Shown: positions 41,092 through 50,870, counted from the stretch's first letter. The stretch: 64,000 nt of DNA from Streptomyces alboflavus (GCF_000716675.1 NZ_JNXT01000022.1:1-64000), one strand, 5' to 3'. The notes: generated by a model not told the origin, from the letters alone. Program-made: numbers and translations.

Positions 41092-41122
41092 AGACTAGGT
41101 CCTCGGTCTGACAACGGTCGAA
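41092..41122 (-). promoter_or_regulatory. Promoter for the SMC operon
   Basis: On the minus strand a -10 TAGTCT (41097-41092) is followed by seven bases and the GTG start of the kleisin-like gene. A weak -35 TTCGAC (41122-41117) lies 19 bp upstream. This supports a leaderless operon separate from the gntR gene, which ends 80 bp upstream. Confidence 0.5.
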
Positions 41123-41164
41123 ACGACGCAGATGCCCCGCCGCTCCGACCTGCCCCGAGGGGGC

Positions 41165-41869
41165 TCAGCCCGCCCCGGCCCCGCCCGCCGCGACCCGCCG
41201 CGCGTACGTGTCGACGAGCCCCTGCAGCGAGTCGTCCAGGTAGATCCCGAGCAGCCGCTCGGCCTTCGGGCCGAGGCCGGACTGAAGCGCGTCCAGAATC
41301 TCCTGGTTGCGCACCAAATAGGGCTCGTGGAGGCGGCGCGGGTCGTCCACGACGTGGAAGGCGAGCCGCAGTTCGGCGAAGACGCTGCGCATCAGCTCGT
41401 CGGTGCGGGCGCTCCCGGCGAGCGCGACGAGCTCGCGGTGGAAGTGGATGTTGGCCGTGGAGACGCCCTTCCAGTCCCGGCGGCTCGCCGCCGCCCTGCC
41501 CTCGGCGACGGCCGCGGCGAGCGCGTCGACGGCGTACGGCGGGCGGCCGAGGCCGTGCACGACGGCGCACTCCACCAGGCGCCGGGTGCGGTAGATGTCC
41601 TCGACGTCCTCGACGGTCAGGACCCGTACGAAGACACCGCGGTTGAGTTCGTGGACGAGCAGCCGCTCGTGGGTGAGGAGCCGGAAGGCCTCACGGAGGG
41701 TGTTGCGGGAGACGCCGAGCGCGCCGCCGATGCTGTCCTCCGACAGCCGGGTGCCGGGTGGGAAGTACCCCTCTGCGATGCGGCTCCGGAGGATGTCCGC
41801 GACCCGCTCCGCGGTGCTCGTGCGTCCCAGAAGCGCGCGGTCGTCGGCGAGACCGGTCAGTTCAGCCAT
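41165..41869 (-). CDS. GntR-family regulator (FadR/FCD subgroup)
   Basis: A 234-residue regulator. The N-terminal winged helix is TAERVADILRSRIAEGYFPPGTRLSEDSIGGALGVSRNTLREAFRLLTHERLL. The C-terminal FCD ligand domain has FHRELVALAGS and the helices typical of metal-assisted carboxylate binding. It is divergent from the MFS-DUF1445-pxpABC operon across a 210-bp gap with a palindrome, so it most likely controls that operon and itself. A carboxylic-acid effector such as 5-oxoproline or glutamate would fit. It is on the same strand as the SMC operon but need not control it. Confidence 0.9.
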   Translation of the reverse strand: MAELTGLADDRALLGRTSTAERVADILRSRIAEGYFPPGTRLSEDSIGGALGVSRNTLREAFRLLTHERLLVHELNRGVFVRVLTVEDVEDIYRTRRLVECAVVHGLGRPPYAVDALAAAVAEGRAAASRRDWKGVSTANIHFHRELVALAGSARTDELMRSVFAELRLAFHVVDDPRRLHEPYLVRNQEILDALQSGLGPKAERLLGIYLDDSLQGLVDTYARRVAAGGAGAG

Positions 41870-41934
41870 GATCAGCCATCCCCTCAGCCATGCCCGGATT
41901 CAATCGCAGATACAAGAACGAGACAACATGGGTA

Positions 41935-41964
41935 TTGAGGGATCGTTGAACAATCCTCTACGTT
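41935..41964 (+). promoter_or_regulatory. Promoter and operator for the MFS-pxp operon
   Basis: A -35 TTGAGG (41935-41940), an 18-bp spacer and a -10 TACGTT (41959-41964) form a good promoter for the operon starting at 42080. Within the spacer, TTGAACAA (41945-41952) forms a TTG-N2-CAA dyad, flanked by imperfect arms GAGGGATCG and CAATCCTC. A GntR dimer bound there would block the promoter. Confidence 0.6.
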
Positions 41965-42079
41965 GTCCGGCAGGCGTCACCCCGCCCCCGTCCCCAGAGG
42001 GCACCGGCCACGCGCCGGTCAGCACACCCCGCTCCTCAGAAGCACCCTCCAGCTCCGCCGACTCCTCTGTGAGGTGCCC

Positions 42080-43381
42080 ATGAGCACGACTCCCCCGCCC
42101 TCCGCGACAGAGCTGGACGACCAGCCACGCGGGGCTCAACCACCCGACGACGACGGCGCGTTCGGCTGGCTGCGCGCGCTCGGCCCGCGCGGCCGCCGCG
42201 CCTTCGCCGGTGCCTTCGGCGGGTACGCGCTCGACTCCTACGACTACTTCACACTGCCGCTCAGCATGGTCGCGCTCTCGGCCTACTTCGGCCTCAACAG
42301 CGGCCAGACCGGTCTGTTCACGACCGTCACGCTGGTCGTCTCCGCGGTGGGCGGCGCCGTCGCGGGCGTGGTCGCGGACCGCATCGGCCGGGTGAAGGCC
42401 CTGATGATCACCGTGATCACGTACGCGGTGTTCACCGTGGCCTGCGGCTTCGCGCCCAACTACGAGACCCTGCTGGTCTTCCGCGCCCTCCAGGGCCTCG
42501 GTTTCGGCGGCGAGTGGGCGGTCGGCGCGATCCTGGTCGCCGAGTACGCGACCGCCAAGAACCGCGGCCGTACGCTCGGCGCGATCCAGAGCTCCTGGGC
42601 CGTCGGCTGGGGGCTCGCGGCGATCGTCTACACGCTGGTCTTCCAGTTCATGGACGACGACATCGCCTGGCGCGTCATGTTCTTCACCGGGGCGCTTCCC
42701 GCCCTCCTTGTGATCTACGTACGCCGGAACGTGCACGACGCCCCCGAGGCGGCGGCCCAGCGCGAACAGAGCACGGAGAAGGGCTCGTTCACGGCGATCT
42801 TCAAGCCGGGTCTGCTGCGCATCACCCTGTTCGCGGTGCTGCTGTCCACGGGTGTCCAGGGCGGCTACTACACGCTCGCCACCTGGGTGCCCACGTACCT
42901 CAAGGAGGACCGCGGGCTCACGGTCGTCGGCACGGGCGGGTACCTGACGTTCCTGATATCCGGTGCCTTCATCGGCTATCTGACGGGCGGATATCTCACC
43001 GACAAGCTGGGCCGCAAGCGCAACATCACGCTGTTCGCGTTCCTGTCCGCGGCCAGCATCGCGGCCTACACGAACATCCCGGACGACGCCAACGGCCTTC
43101 TCCTTGTGCTCGGTTTCCCGCTGGGCTTCTGCATGTCGGCGATCTTCAGCGGCTTCGGTTCCTTCCTGAGCGAGCTGTACCCGGCCGCCGTGCGCGGCAC
43201 GGGGCAGGGCTTCACGTACAACACCGGTCGCGCGGTGGGTGCGGTGTTCCCCACGACGGTCGGTTTCCTGGCCGACAGCTGGGGTGTCGGCGGAGCGCTC
43301 ATCTTCGGAGCGTTCGGTTACGCGCTCGCCGTGATCGCCCTGTTCGGGCTGCCCGAGACACGGGGAAGGGAGCTGCTGTGA
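42080..43381 (+). CDS. MFS transporter (carboxylate/sialate-type)
   Basis: A 433-residue major facilitator with about 12 hydrophobic helices. Motif A of the first half is [14 protein letters not shown]; the second half has [29 protein letters not shown] is typical of the metabolite:H+ symporter group that carries organic acids. The ATG at 42080 follows GTGAGGTG. It is the first gene of an operon with a DUF1445 protein and pxpABC, so uptake of 5-oxoproline, glutamate or a related acid is the natural role. The substrate is inferred from neighbours only. Confidence 0.88.
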   Translation: MSTTPPPSATELDDQPRGAQPPDDDGAFGWLRALGPRGRRAFAGAFGGYALDSYDYFTLPLSMVALSAYFGLNSGQTGLFTTVTLVVSAVGGAVAGVVADRIGRVKALMITVITYAVFTVACGFAPNYETLLVFRALQGLGFGGEWAVGAILVAEYATAKNRGRTLGAIQSSWAVGWGLAAIVYTLVFQFMDDDIAWRVMFFTGALPALLVIYVRRNVHDAPEAAAQREQSTEKGSFTAIFKPGLLRITLFAVLLSTGVQGGYYTLATWVPTYLKEDRGLTVVGTGGYLTFLISGAFIGYLTGGYLTDKLGRKRNITLFAFLSAASIAAYTNIPDDANGLLLVLGFPLGFCMSAIFSGFGSFLSELYPAAVRGTGQGFTYNTGRAVGAVFPTTVGFLADSWGVGGALIFGAFGYALAVIALFGLPETRGRELL

Positions 43382-44160
43382 GCCCCGAGACCATGAGCCC
43401 CGAAGAGGCGCGTGCGGCGTTCCGCTCGGGCCACAGCGTGCCGACGACCGGCTGGGCGCCCGGACGCACCCAGGCGAACCTGGTGTCCGTCCCCGCCGAT
43501 TGGGCGTACGACATGCTCCTGTTCTGCCAGCGGAACCCGAAGCCCTGCCCGGTCCTCGACGTGACCGACGCGGGCTCCTGGACCACGCCACTGGCCCCGG
43601 GGGCCGATCTGCGCACGGATCTGCCGCGCTACCGCGTGTGGGAGGACGGCGAGCTGGTCGACGAGCCCACCGACGTGGTCGGGCACTGGCGCGGCGATCT
43701 GGTGTCGTTCCTCATCGGCTGCAGCTTCACCTTCGAGTGGTCGCTCGCGGCGGCCGGCGTGCCGCTGCGCCATGTCGCGCAGGGCCGCAACGTCGCCATG
43801 TACGTCACCGACCGCCAGTGCCGTGCCGCCGGGCGGCTGCGCGGCCCCCTGGTGGTGTCGATGCGCCCGGTGCCGCCCGGCGACCTGGCCACCGCGATCC
43901 AGGAGACCTCCGTGCTGCCCGCGGTGCACGGCGCGCCGGTCCACTGCGGCGACCCGGCGGGCCTCGGCATCGCGGACCTCGCCGAGCCCGACTTCGGCGA
44001 CCCGGTGGACGCCGAGCCCGACGACATCCCGGTGTTCTGGGCGTGCGGGGTGACACCGCAGGCGGCCGTGATGGCGTCGCGGCCGCCGTTCGCGATCACG
44101 CACGCGCCGGGCCGGATGTTCATCACCGACGCGCGCGACGAGCAGTACCGCGTCGCCTGA
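43378..44160 (+). CDS. DUF1445 family protein (putative hydro-lyase / D-glutamate cyclase-like)
   Basis: A 260-residue DUF1445 protein. Conserved blocks are AHRAAFRSG-like near the start ([19 protein letters not shown]), [55 protein letters not shown] and the end [11 protein letters not shown]. Annotators call it a putative hydro-lyase. The same domain forms part of animal D-glutamate cyclase, which makes 5-oxo-D-proline. Its place before pxpABC fits a job in feeding or draining 5-oxoproline. The GTG overlaps the MFS stop in GTGA and GGAAGGG lies before it; an ATG at 43393 is an alternative start. The reaction is not proven. Confidence 0.85.
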   Translation: MSPETMSPEEARAAFRSGHSVPTTGWAPGRTQANLVSVPADWAYDMLLFCQRNPKPCPVLDVTDAGSWTTPLAPGADLRTDLPRYRVWEDGELVDEPTDVVGHWRGDLVSFLIGCSFTFEWSLAAAGVPLRHVAQGRNVAMYVTDRQCRAAGRLRGPLVVSMRPVPPGDLATAIQETSVLPAVHGAPVHCGDPAGLGIADLAEPDFGDPVDAEPDDIPVFWACGVTPQAAVMASRPPFAITHAPGRMFITDARDEQYRVA

Positions 44161-44272
44161 CCGACGCACCCGCGCCCCGGGCACGGCCCCGCGCGCGGGA
44201 CACGGAACCCCACCGCGCGGGGGCCCGACCACCCCCGCGCGGAGCACACGAACTCACGGGAGCGATACGCAC

Positions 44273-45037
44273 ATGACCTGGGCCTCGATCGACCTCAACG
44301 CCGACCTGGGCGAGGGCTTCGGGCGGTGGCGGCTCACCGATGACGAGGAGCTGCTGTCCGTCGTCACCAGCGCCAATGTGGCCTGCGGCTTCCACGCGGG
44401 CGACGCGGCCACCATGCGGCGCGTGTGCGAGCGCGCGGCGGAGCGGGGGGTGCGGATCGGCGCCCAGGTGTCGTACCGCGACCTGGCGGGGTTCGGGCGG
44501 CGCGCGATGGACGTGCCGGCCGCCGAGCTCGCGGCCGAAGTGGCGTACCAGATCGGTGCCCTGGAGGTGTTCGCGCGCGCGGCGGATGCCCGTGTGGCGT
44601 ACGTGAAGCCGCACGGCGCGCTGTACAACCGCGTGGTGCACGACGTCGAGCAGGCGTCCGCCGTCGTGGACGGCGTGCTGCTCGCCGACGCCGCTCTGCC
44701 CGTCCTCGGCCTTCCCGGGTCGCGTCTCCTGGAGGCGGCGGAGAAGGCCGGACTCCCGGTCGTCACGGAGGCGTTCGCGGACCGGGCGTACACCGATGAG
44801 GGCACCCTGGTGCCGCGCGGCACCGACGGCGCCGTCGTCACGGAGGCGGACGCCGTCGTCGAACGGTCCCTCGGCATCGCCCGGTTCGGCACCGTCACCT
44901 CGCACGGCGGGCGGCGCATCGACGTCCGGGCGCGCTCCCTGTGCCTGCACGGCGACACCCCCGGAGCGGTGGAGCTCGCGCGGCATGTCAGGGCACGCCT
45001 CGAAACGGCGGGCGTCCGGGTGGAGGCGTTCGCATGA
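44273..45037 (+). CDS. pxpA: 5-oxoprolinase subunit A (LamB/YcsF family)
   Basis: A 254-residue LamB/YcsF protein. It opens with the family signature IDLNADLGEGFGRWRLTDDEELL, then SANVACGFHAGDAATM, and YVKPHGALYNRVV. In bacteria PxpA works with PxpB and PxpC to hydrolyse 5-oxoproline to glutamate using ATP. GGGAG precedes the ATG. A 112-bp gap separates it from the DUF1445 gene, so a secondary promoter is possible, though no convincing one is seen. Its stop overlaps the start of pxpB. Confidence 0.92.
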   Translation: MTWASIDLNADLGEGFGRWRLTDDEELLSVVTSANVACGFHAGDAATMRRVCERAAERGVRIGAQVSYRDLAGFGRRAMDVPAAELAAEVAYQIGALEVFARAADARVAYVKPHGALYNRVVHDVEQASAVVDGVLLADAALPVLGLPGSRLLEAAEKAGLPVVTEAFADRAYTDEGTLVPRGTDGAVVTEADAVVERSLGIARFGTVTSHGGRRIDVRARSLCLHGDTPGAVELARHVRARLETAGVRVEAFA

Positions 45038-45765
45038 GCACCCGCCCGACGGCACCGGCACCGGCACCGGCAGCATCGCCGCCGCTGCCCGCGCCGACTC
45101 CGCGGCCGGTGCCGACGACGAACGTCCTGCCCATGAAGGTCCTGCCCATGGGCGAGCGCGCGCTGCTCGTCGAACTCGCCGACGGATCGGCCGCCGCGGC
45201 CCTGCACGCCGAACTGCTGCGCCGCCGCGCGGCCGGAGACCTCGTCGTACGCGAGATCGTGCCCGCGGCCCGCACGGTGCTCCTGGACGGCCTCGAAGGA
45301 CCGGACGGGCCCGACACCCCGCTCCGGCTCGCCGCGCGCCTGCCCACCTGGGAGATCCCGCCGCTGCCCGCGCGCGCGGATGACGTCCTGGAGATCCCGG
45401 TGCGCTACGAAGGGCCGGACCTGGCGGACGTGGCGGCGCTGTGGGGCGTGCCGGTGCGGGACGTGGCGCGGATCCACTCGGCGGCCGAGTTCCGCGTCGC
45501 CTTCTGCGGGTTCGCGCCCGGTTTCGGCTATCTGACGGGCCTCGGCGGGGTGCCGGACGTGCCGCGCAGGGCGACGCCGCGGACGGCGGTGCCCGCGGGC
45601 TCCGTCGGCCTCGCCGGGCCGTACACGGGCGTCTACCCGCGCTCCTCGCCCGGCGGCTGGCAGCTGATCGGGTCAACGGACGCCGTGCTGTGGGACCACG
45701 CGCGCGTACCGGCGGCGCTCCTGTCGCCGGGCGCGCGGGTCCGCTTCGTGCCGGAGGGCCGATGA
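45034..45765 (+). CDS. pxpB: 5-oxoprolinase subunit B
   Basis: A 243-residue KipI-type protein with an unusual ~35-residue Pro/Ala/Thr-rich N-terminal extension before LPMGERALLVELAD. The conserved catalytic-complex motifs are FCGFAPGFGYLTGL, RATPRTAVPAGSVGLAG and YPRSSPGGWQLIG. It pairs with PxpC. The ATG at 45034 overlaps the pxpA stop (ATGA). An internal ATG near residue 34 (MKVLPMGERALL) would give the usual family length, so the extension may not be translated. Confidence 0.9.
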   Translation: MSTRPTAPAPAPAASPPLPAPTPRPVPTTNVLPMKVLPMGERALLVELADGSAAAALHAELLRRRAAGDLVVREIVPAARTVLLDGLEGPDGPDTPLRLAARLPTWEIPPLPARADDVLEIPVRYEGPDLADVAALWGVPVRDVARIHSAAEFRVAFCGFAPGFGYLTGLGGVPDVPRRATPRTAVPAGSVGLAGPYTGVYPRSSPGGWQLIGSTDAVLWDHARVPAALLSPGARVRFVPEGR

Positions 45766-46649
45766 CCGACCGGGCCTTCGCGGTCGTACGGGCCGGGGCG
45801 CTCACCACGGTGCAGGACGAGGGCCGTCCCGGGCACGCCCACCTCGGGGTGCCCCGCTCCGGAGCCCTCGACCGGCCCGCCGCCGCCCTGGTGAACCGTC
45901 TCGTCGGCAATCCGGCCGGCGCGGCCGTCCTGGAGACCACCCTCAACGGCTGTGCGCTGCGGCCCCGTTGCGACGTCACGGTCGCCGTGGGCGGTGCGCC
46001 CTGCCGGGTGACGGTCGACGGGCGCGCGGTGGCCTGGGGCACGCCGGTGCGGGTGCCCGCCGGTGCTCTCCTGGAGGTGGGTCCCGCTGTCTCCGGAGTA
46101 CGCGGTTACGTCGCCCTCGGTGGTGGCGTGGCCGTCGAGCCGGTCCTCGGCAGCCGCTCCACCGACCTGCTGTCCGGGCTCGGTCCGCCCCCGCTGACGG
46201 ACGGCGCGGTGCTTCCGCTGGGTGCCGCACCCGTCGCCCCCGCGCGCGTGGACACCGTTCCGCAGCCGGGCCCGCCGCGCGAGCTGATCCTGCGGGTGAC
46301 ACCGGGGCCTCGCACCGACTGGTTCACGGCCACGGCCCTGCGGACGCTCACCACGCGCGCGTACCGCGTGTCCTCGGCGAGCAACCGCATCGGCCTGCGC
46401 ACGGACGGGCCACCCCTGGAGCGCGCGGTGAGCGGCGAACTGCCCAGCGAGGGCATGGTCCTGGGCGCGATCCAAGTGCCGCCGGACGGCAGGCCCGTGG
46501 TGTTCCTCGCCGATCATCCGACGACGGGCGGCTACCCGGTCGTGGGCGTCGTCAGGGAGCGCGACCTCGCGGCGGCGGCGCAGGCGGTGCCGGGGACGGT
46601 GGTGCGGTTCGTGGGGGTGGGGGGCTGGCCTGGGGCGCGGGGCGGGTGA
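45762..46649 (+). CDS. pxpC: 5-oxoprolinase subunit C (biotin-dependent carboxylase-like)
   Basis: A 295-residue KipA/allophanate-hydrolase-subunit-2 type protein. Features include LTTVQDEGRPGHAHLGVPRSGALD, AAVLETTLNG, VRGYVALGGGVAVEPVLGSRSTDLL and SNRIGLRTDGPPL. With PxpA and PxpB it should complete ATP-dependent 5-oxoproline hydrolysis. It overlaps pxpB by four bases. It is convergent with the SGNH hydrolase gene, and the 132-bp gap holds a tandem repeat rather than a clean terminator. Confidence 0.92.
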   Translation: MTDRAFAVVRAGALTTVQDEGRPGHAHLGVPRSGALDRPAAALVNRLVGNPAGAAVLETTLNGCALRPRCDVTVAVGGAPCRVTVDGRAVAWGTPVRVPAGALLEVGPAVSGVRGYVALGGGVAVEPVLGSRSTDLLSGLGPPPLTDGAVLPLGAAPVAPARVDTVPQPGPPRELILRVTPGPRTDWFTATALRTLTTRAYRVSSASNRIGLRTDGPPLERAVSGELPSEGMVLGAIQVPPDGRPVVFLADHPTTGGYPVVGVVRERDLAAAAQAVPGTVVRFVGVGGWPGARGG

Positions 46650-46705
46650 GAGGCCGGTGAGGGGCGGTGCGAGCGCGGCGCGGGCGCGTGCTGCTGGGAC
46701 GCGGT

Positions 46706-46767
46706 GCGGCGCGGCCCGGATGCGGTGAGGCGCGGGCGCGGCGCGGCCCGGGCGCGGTGAGACGCGG
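46706..46767. repeat. 32-bp tandem repeat after pxpC
   Basis: A 30-base GC-rich unit at 46706-46735 recurs at 46738-46767 with three differences; both copies begin GCGGCGCGGCCCGG. The repeats fill most of the convergent gap and may stand in for a terminator. Confidence 0.75.
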
Positions 46768-46781
46768 CGGCACGGCGCTGG

Positions 46782-47639
46782 CTACGCCGCCTCCACCTGC
46801 CGCTCCGCGGTCCCGAGGCCCGCGAGTGCCGCCGCCGCGGCGTGCGCGTCCCGCACGTCGAGCCCGCCGCTCGTGCCCCGCACCTGGTGCCGTACCTCCT
46901 CCACGGCGAGGCCGAGCAGCTGCGGCAGCAGGTCGGTGCAGCGCCGGGCGATCCAGCCGGTGCCGGCCGTGGCCAGCCACAGCAGGCTCGCCGACGCGGC
47001 GGGCGGCGGCAGTTCGGGCTCGACGGCGGGAGCGGGGCCGGGCGCCAGGCCCGCCGCGGCGAGCAGTGCGTGGAAGCGGGCGGCGAACACCCGGTGCCCG
47101 CGCTCTCCGGGGTGCAGCCGGTCCGCGCTCCACAGGGCGCGGTCGGCGACCCACTCCTCGTCGGCGGCGTGCAGGTGGACGGCGCCGTGGCGTTCGGACA
47201 GGGCGTGCACGACGGCGTTGACCGCGCGCTGCCGTCGGGCCAGGGGGCGGCCGAGCGCGCCGGGCAGGCCCAGCATGGCGCCGGGGTCGGGCATGCAGGC
47301 GGTGAGCAGGACGGCGCCGTCAGCCGTGACGGCGCCGTACACCTCGTCGAGGCGCACGGCGACAGCACGGATGTCGAAGGTGCGGCGCAGGGTGTCGTTG
47401 ACGCCGACGACGACAGACACGACGTCGGGTCGCAGGGCGACCGCCCGGGGCGTCTGGCGGGCGTGCACGTCGCAGGTCTGGGCGCCGCTGACGGCCAGGT
47501 TGTGGAATTCCACGGGCCGTTGGGGCGTCCCGAGGCCCGCGGCGAGCAGCGCCGCCCAGCCCCGCCACGCACCGTCCACGGGGTCCCCCACACCCTGCGT
47601 GAGCGAGTCCCCGAGCGCCACGAACGTCACCGGCCTCAT
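46782..47639 (-). CDS. SGNH/GDSL-family hydrolase
   Basis: A 285-residue esterase-type protein. Block I is [14 protein letters not shown] with the nucleophile Ser near residue 12; block III is VVVGVND; block V is [14 protein letters not shown] with the catalytic Asp and His. No signal peptide is present. The ~90-residue C-terminal part is helical and not usual for the fold. It overlaps the upstream glycosyltransferase stop by four bases. The operon suggests it removes an acyl group from a glycan or glycolipid built by the two glycosyltransferases, but the substrate is unknown. Confidence 0.9.
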   Translation of the reverse strand: MRPVTFVALGDSLTQGVGDPVDGAWRGWAALLAAGLGTPQRPVEFHNLAVSGAQTCDVHARQTPRAVALRPDVVSVVVGVNDTLRRTFDIRAVAVRLDEVYGAVTADGAVLLTACMPDPGAMLGLPGALGRPLARRQRAVNAVVHALSERHGAVHLHAADEEWVADRALWSADRLHPGERGHRVFAARFHALLAAAGLAPGPAPAVEPELPPPAASASLLWLATAGTGWIARRCTDLLPQLLGLAVEEVRHQVRGTSGGLDVRDAHAAAAALAGLGTAERQVEAA

Positions 47640-49111
47640 CCGTCACCGCCCCCGTCCGGCCCGGCGCCGGGCCCCACCACGAGGCGCAGCGCCGGTGCGC
47701 CGTCCCTGGCCGGTGCCGCGTCCCCATCGACAGCGGCCACCACCCGCGTGGCACCCCGCACGGAACCGAAACCGGATCCGGAGCCGGGGCTGGAGCCGGA
47801 GCCGGAGTTTGAACCGAAACCGAAACCGAAACCGGATCCGAGGCCGAGGCCGGGGCCGAAACCGGAGCCAGAACTGGAACCCAAGCCGGAGGCGGATCCA
47901 AGCCCATGGCCGACAGCAGCCGCCCCAACCCCCACTTCCGCCCCATGAGCAGCCAGGAACGCCCGCACAGACACGTCCCACCCGAAGCACTCCGCACGCG
48001 CGCGTGCCATCGCCCGGCGGATGTGCTCCGGGCGTTCGAGAACTGCCCGCACGGCGTGGGCGAACGTACGGGGCGTGTCGGCGGCGGCAGCCCCCGCGCC
48101 GCCCACGATCTCCGGCAGCGCGGACGAGGCGCTGGCCACGACCGGGGTGCCGCAGGCGAGGGCTTCGAGCGCGGCCAGACCGAAGGTCTCGCAAGGGCCC
48201 GGGGCCAGGCACACGTCGGCCGCGGCCTGGAGGGCCCCGAGTGCGGCGCGATCCGCGACATGGCCGAGGAAGGTCACCGGAAGCCGCCGCTCCCGTGCCC
48301 GCTGTTCGAGCCGGGCGCGCAACGGACCATCGCCCGCGACGACGAGCACGGCCGGTACGCCACGCCCCCGCAGGGTCTCCAGGGTGTCGAGCGCCATGCC
48401 GGGGCGCTTCTCGACGGAGAGGCGGGAGCAGAGCACCAGGAGCACGTCGTCGTCCCTGCGCGCGTAGCGCTGCCGTGTCCGCCGGTCCCAGAGCCCCGGG
48501 TGGCGGTCGGCCAGATCGACGCCCAGGGGGGCGCGTACGACGTTGCCCGCCCCGACGCGTACGAACTCGCGCTCCGCCCAGGCCGTGGTGCACACCACGC
48601 GCGCGTAGGCGTGCGCGGTACGGGTGTTGAGGGCGTCGGCCGCGCGGCGCGCCAGGCCCGGCGGCAGCCCCCAGGTGCGCATCACGGCGTCCGCCGCCTC
48701 GTGGGAGACCATCACGGCCGGGACGCGGGCGCGGCGCGCCCACTCGCCGGTCCAGCGCAGGGAGGTGCGGTCGGAGACCTCGAGGCGGTCGGGGGCGAGG
48801 CGCTCCAGGAGGCGGGTGAGGCGCCGCCGGTCGGCGATGACGCGGTAGCCGCCGGTGCCGGGCAGCTCGGGTCCGGGCACGGTGATGACGAGTCCCTGTT
48901 CCGTGCGGACGGTGTCGGCGCGCTCCCCGGGGACGATCAGGACGGGGTCGTGGCCCGCGGCGAGGTAGCCGCGGCCCAGTTCCCGCAGGGCGGTGCGCAG
49001 TCCGCCCGACGAGGGCGTGACGAAGTTGGCGAGGCGCACGATGCGCAGTGGCCCGGCGGTGCGCGCGGCTCGTGCCGTGGCGAGGGGGTTCATGCCCAGG
49101 GCCGCGCTCAT
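47636..49111 (-). CDS. Glycosyltransferase family 4 enzyme with Gly/Ser-rich tail
   Basis: A 491-residue GT-B glycosyltransferase. The N-terminal acceptor domain begins [23 protein letters not shown]; the donor domain has [12 protein letters not shown] and the nucleotide-binding [24 protein letters not shown]. Residues ~406-449 are a repetitive Gly/Ser/Phe/Leu tract ([20 protein letters not shown]), after which ~40 more residues follow. The tract is encoded by hexamer repeats. The ATG at 49111 overlaps the upstream gene's stop. It probably modifies a lipid or cell-surface acceptor; sugar and acceptor are unknown. Confidence 0.88.
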   Translation of the reverse strand: MSAALGMNPLATARAARTAGPLRIVRLANFVTPSSGGLRTALRELGRGYLAAGHDPVLIVPGERADTVRTEQGLVITVPGPELPGTGGYRVIADRRRLTRLLERLAPDRLEVSDRTSLRWTGEWARRARVPAVMVSHEAADAVMRTWGLPPGLARRAADALNTRTAHAYARVVCTTAWAEREFVRVGAGNVVRAPLGVDLADRHPGLWDRRTRQRYARRDDDVLLVLCSRLSVEKRPGMALDTLETLRGRGVPAVLVVAGDGPLRARLEQRARERRLPVTFLGHVADRAALGALQAAADVCLAPGPCETFGLAALEALACGTPVVASASSALPEIVGGAGAAAADTPRTFAHAVRAVLERPEHIRRAMARARAECFGWDVSVRAFLAAHGAEVGVGAAAVGHGLGSASGLGSSSGSGFGPGLGLGSGFGFGFGSNSGSGSSPGSGSGFGSVRGATRVVAAVDGDAAPARDGAPALRLVVGPGAGPDGGGDG

Positions 49112-50238
49112 GCCGCCACCGCCGTGCGCTCGGCGAGCACTTCTTCGTAGTGCGCGATCAGCTGGTCCCCGATGGCGTCCCAGGTCCGTCCCTGGACGGC
49201 GGCGCGCCCGGCGACCCCGTACGCGGCCCGCAGCGCCGGGTCGGCGGCCATGACCCACACCGCGTCCCGCACGGCGGCGGCGTCACCGGGCGGGATGAGG
49301 ATCCCGGTGCTCCCGGGGACCACCAGGTCGAGCGGTCCGCCGACGGCGGGAGCGACGACGGGAACGCCGCTGGCCATGGCCTCCTGCACGGTCTGGCAGA
49401 AGGTCTCCAGGGGCCCGGTGTGCACGAAGACGTCCAAGGAGGCGAAGATCCGGGCGAGTTCGTCGCCGGTGCGGCGGCCGAGAAGCGCGGCCCCGGGCAG
49501 CGCCGTGCGCAGGGCGCCCGCGCTCGGCCCGTCGCCCACGACGACGACCCGGACACCGTCGAGGCCGCACACCTGCGCCAGGAGTTCGACGTGCTTCTCA
49601 GGGGCGAGCCGCCCTACGTAGCCGATGATCAGTTCGCCGTCGGGGGCGAGTGCGCGGCGCAGGGCGGGGTCGCGCAGCGTCGGCCTGAAGCGTTCGGTGT
49701 CCACGCCGCGCGGCCACATCCGCACCCGGGGCACGCCGTGCGCGACCAGGTCGGTGAGGGCCGCCGTGGAGGGCGCGAGGGTGCGGTCGGCGGCGGCGTG
49801 CACCGCGCGGATGCGCCGCCACGCGGTGGCCTCGCCCCGGCCCATGTACGTCCGCGCGTAGCCACCGATGTCGGTCTGGTAGACGGCGACGGTGGGCAGG
49901 TGCTTGCGGGTCGCCGCGGCCATGCCGCGCGCGCCGAGCACGAACGGGCTGGCCAGGTGGACCAGGTCGGCTTGGTGCGCGCTCAGCGCCGCCGCCAGCC
50001 GTCGACTCGGCAACGCGACCCTGACCTGCGGATATCCGGGGAGCGGCAGCGAGGGTACGCGGACGACGGGGCACGGGGAGAGAGGGTCGGCGTCGGTGTC
50101 GGTCCCCGCCGCGGTGGCGGGGGCGACGACGAGGGGCTCGTGACCGCGCGCGACGAGCTGCCGGGCGGTCTGCAGGGCGCAGTGCGACACGCCGTTGATG
50201 TCGGGCGGGAAGGATTCGGTGACGATGACGACACGCAT
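49108..50238 (-). CDS. Glycosyltransferase family 4 enzyme (PimB-like)
   Basis: A 376-residue retaining GT-B enzyme. The start MRVVIVTESFPPDINGVSH is typical of the mannosyl- and glucuronosyl-diacylglycerol group, including PimB/MgtA in actinobacteria. IGYVGRLAPEKHVELLAQV and FVHTGPLETFCQTVQEAMASGVPVVAPA hold the donor-site Glu. It begins the three-gene unit with the second glycosyltransferase and the SGNH hydrolase, each joined by ATGA overlaps. A membrane glycolipid or phosphatidylinositol mannoside is a reasonable product; the sequence does not fix it. Confidence 0.9.
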   Translation of the reverse strand: MRVVIVTESFPPDINGVSHCALQTARQLVARGHEPLVVAPATAAGTDTDADPLSPCPVVRVPSLPLPGYPQVRVALPSRRLAAALSAHQADLVHLASPFVLGARGMAAATRKHLPTVAVYQTDIGGYARTYMGRGEATAWRRIRAVHAAADRTLAPSTAALTDLVAHGVPRVRMWPRGVDTERFRPTLRDPALRRALAPDGELIIGYVGRLAPEKHVELLAQVCGLDGVRVVVVGDGPSAGALRTALPGAALLGRRTGDELARIFASLDVFVHTGPLETFCQTVQEAMASGVPVVAPAVGGPLDLVVPGSTGILIPPGDAAAVRDAVWVMAADPALRAAYGVAGRAAVQGRTWDAIGDQLIAHYEEVLAERTAVAA

Positions 50239-50529
50239 ACCCGTGTTGTCGTCAGGCGGGGCGTGCCCACGTCAACGTGGATCTTTCCTGATGAGGAACG
50301 TCCCATGAGCGTTGCGCTCCACGGGATCCGGCCATTTCGCCGCAGGCGGGGCGTTACGCACCGGGCGGGGGCGGTCGGCTGGGCCTTCGGGGGCGGGGCT
50401 TGCCCACGTGTGGAGAGTGCGGCACCGGCTGCGATCCCGGCTCGTGCGGGGGCATGGTCCCGGCTGTGCGGTGGCGTGGAGGGCAAGCGAGCGTCCAGAG
50501 GCCCTGCGCCGGGCAGAGGCCTGGCTCAC

Positions 50530-50570
50530 GGCGGGCGGCGGGCGGCGGGCGGCGGGCGGCGGGCGGCGGG
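50530..50570. repeat. GCGGGCG heptamer repeat
   Basis: Five perfect tandem GCGGGCG units and a partial sixth lie in the 632-bp gap (50239-50870) between the glycosyltransferase operon and the HEAT gene. The gap has no credible gene; its frames are Arg/Gly/Pro-rich. Divergence is likely only for the leftward glycosyltransferase operon, whose promoter I cannot place. Confidence 0.85.
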
Positions 50571-50612
50571 GAAGGCTCACTTCACGAACGCCCGGCCTGC
50601 CGAGAGGCACAT

Positions 50613-50734
50613 CCGGAGCCCGTCCGAGGCGTGACCAGGCCCGACCCGAGCCCGCCCTGGGCCTCCAAGCCCGCCCGGGGCCCGTCCAAGTCCATCCGGA
50701 TCCCGTCCGAGGCCACCCGGGACCTGTCCGAGGC
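50613..50734. repeat. 21-bp minisatellite, four copies
   Basis: Four copies of an 18-base core, CCGG-R-N-CCYGTCCRAGKC, lie at 50613, 50675, 50696 and 50717. The last three have an exact 21-bp period. They follow the heptamer repeat in the same gap. The period is a multiple of three, but neither strand gives a convincing protein. Confidence 0.8.
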
Positions 50735-50870
50735 CCACCCGCATCCAGCACCGCCGACATCCACGTCACCCGGCAGTCCGCGACGTCCACGCCCCCCCGG
50801 CCATCCGCACAGCACCGCCCGAACACCACCCGAACACCGCCGACAGCACCTCCCCACCGCGCCCCGAGGC

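Noticed and set aside
46842..47948. Plus-strand frame with Glu-Pro/Lys-Pro repeats
   Set aside because: Antisense to the SGNH hydrolase and glycosyltransferase genes, which have clear catalytic motifs. The repeats come from hexamers.
50530..50734. Possible CRISPR array
   Set aside because: Repeats are direct, too short, partly abutting, and spacers are not unique; no cas genes in the window.
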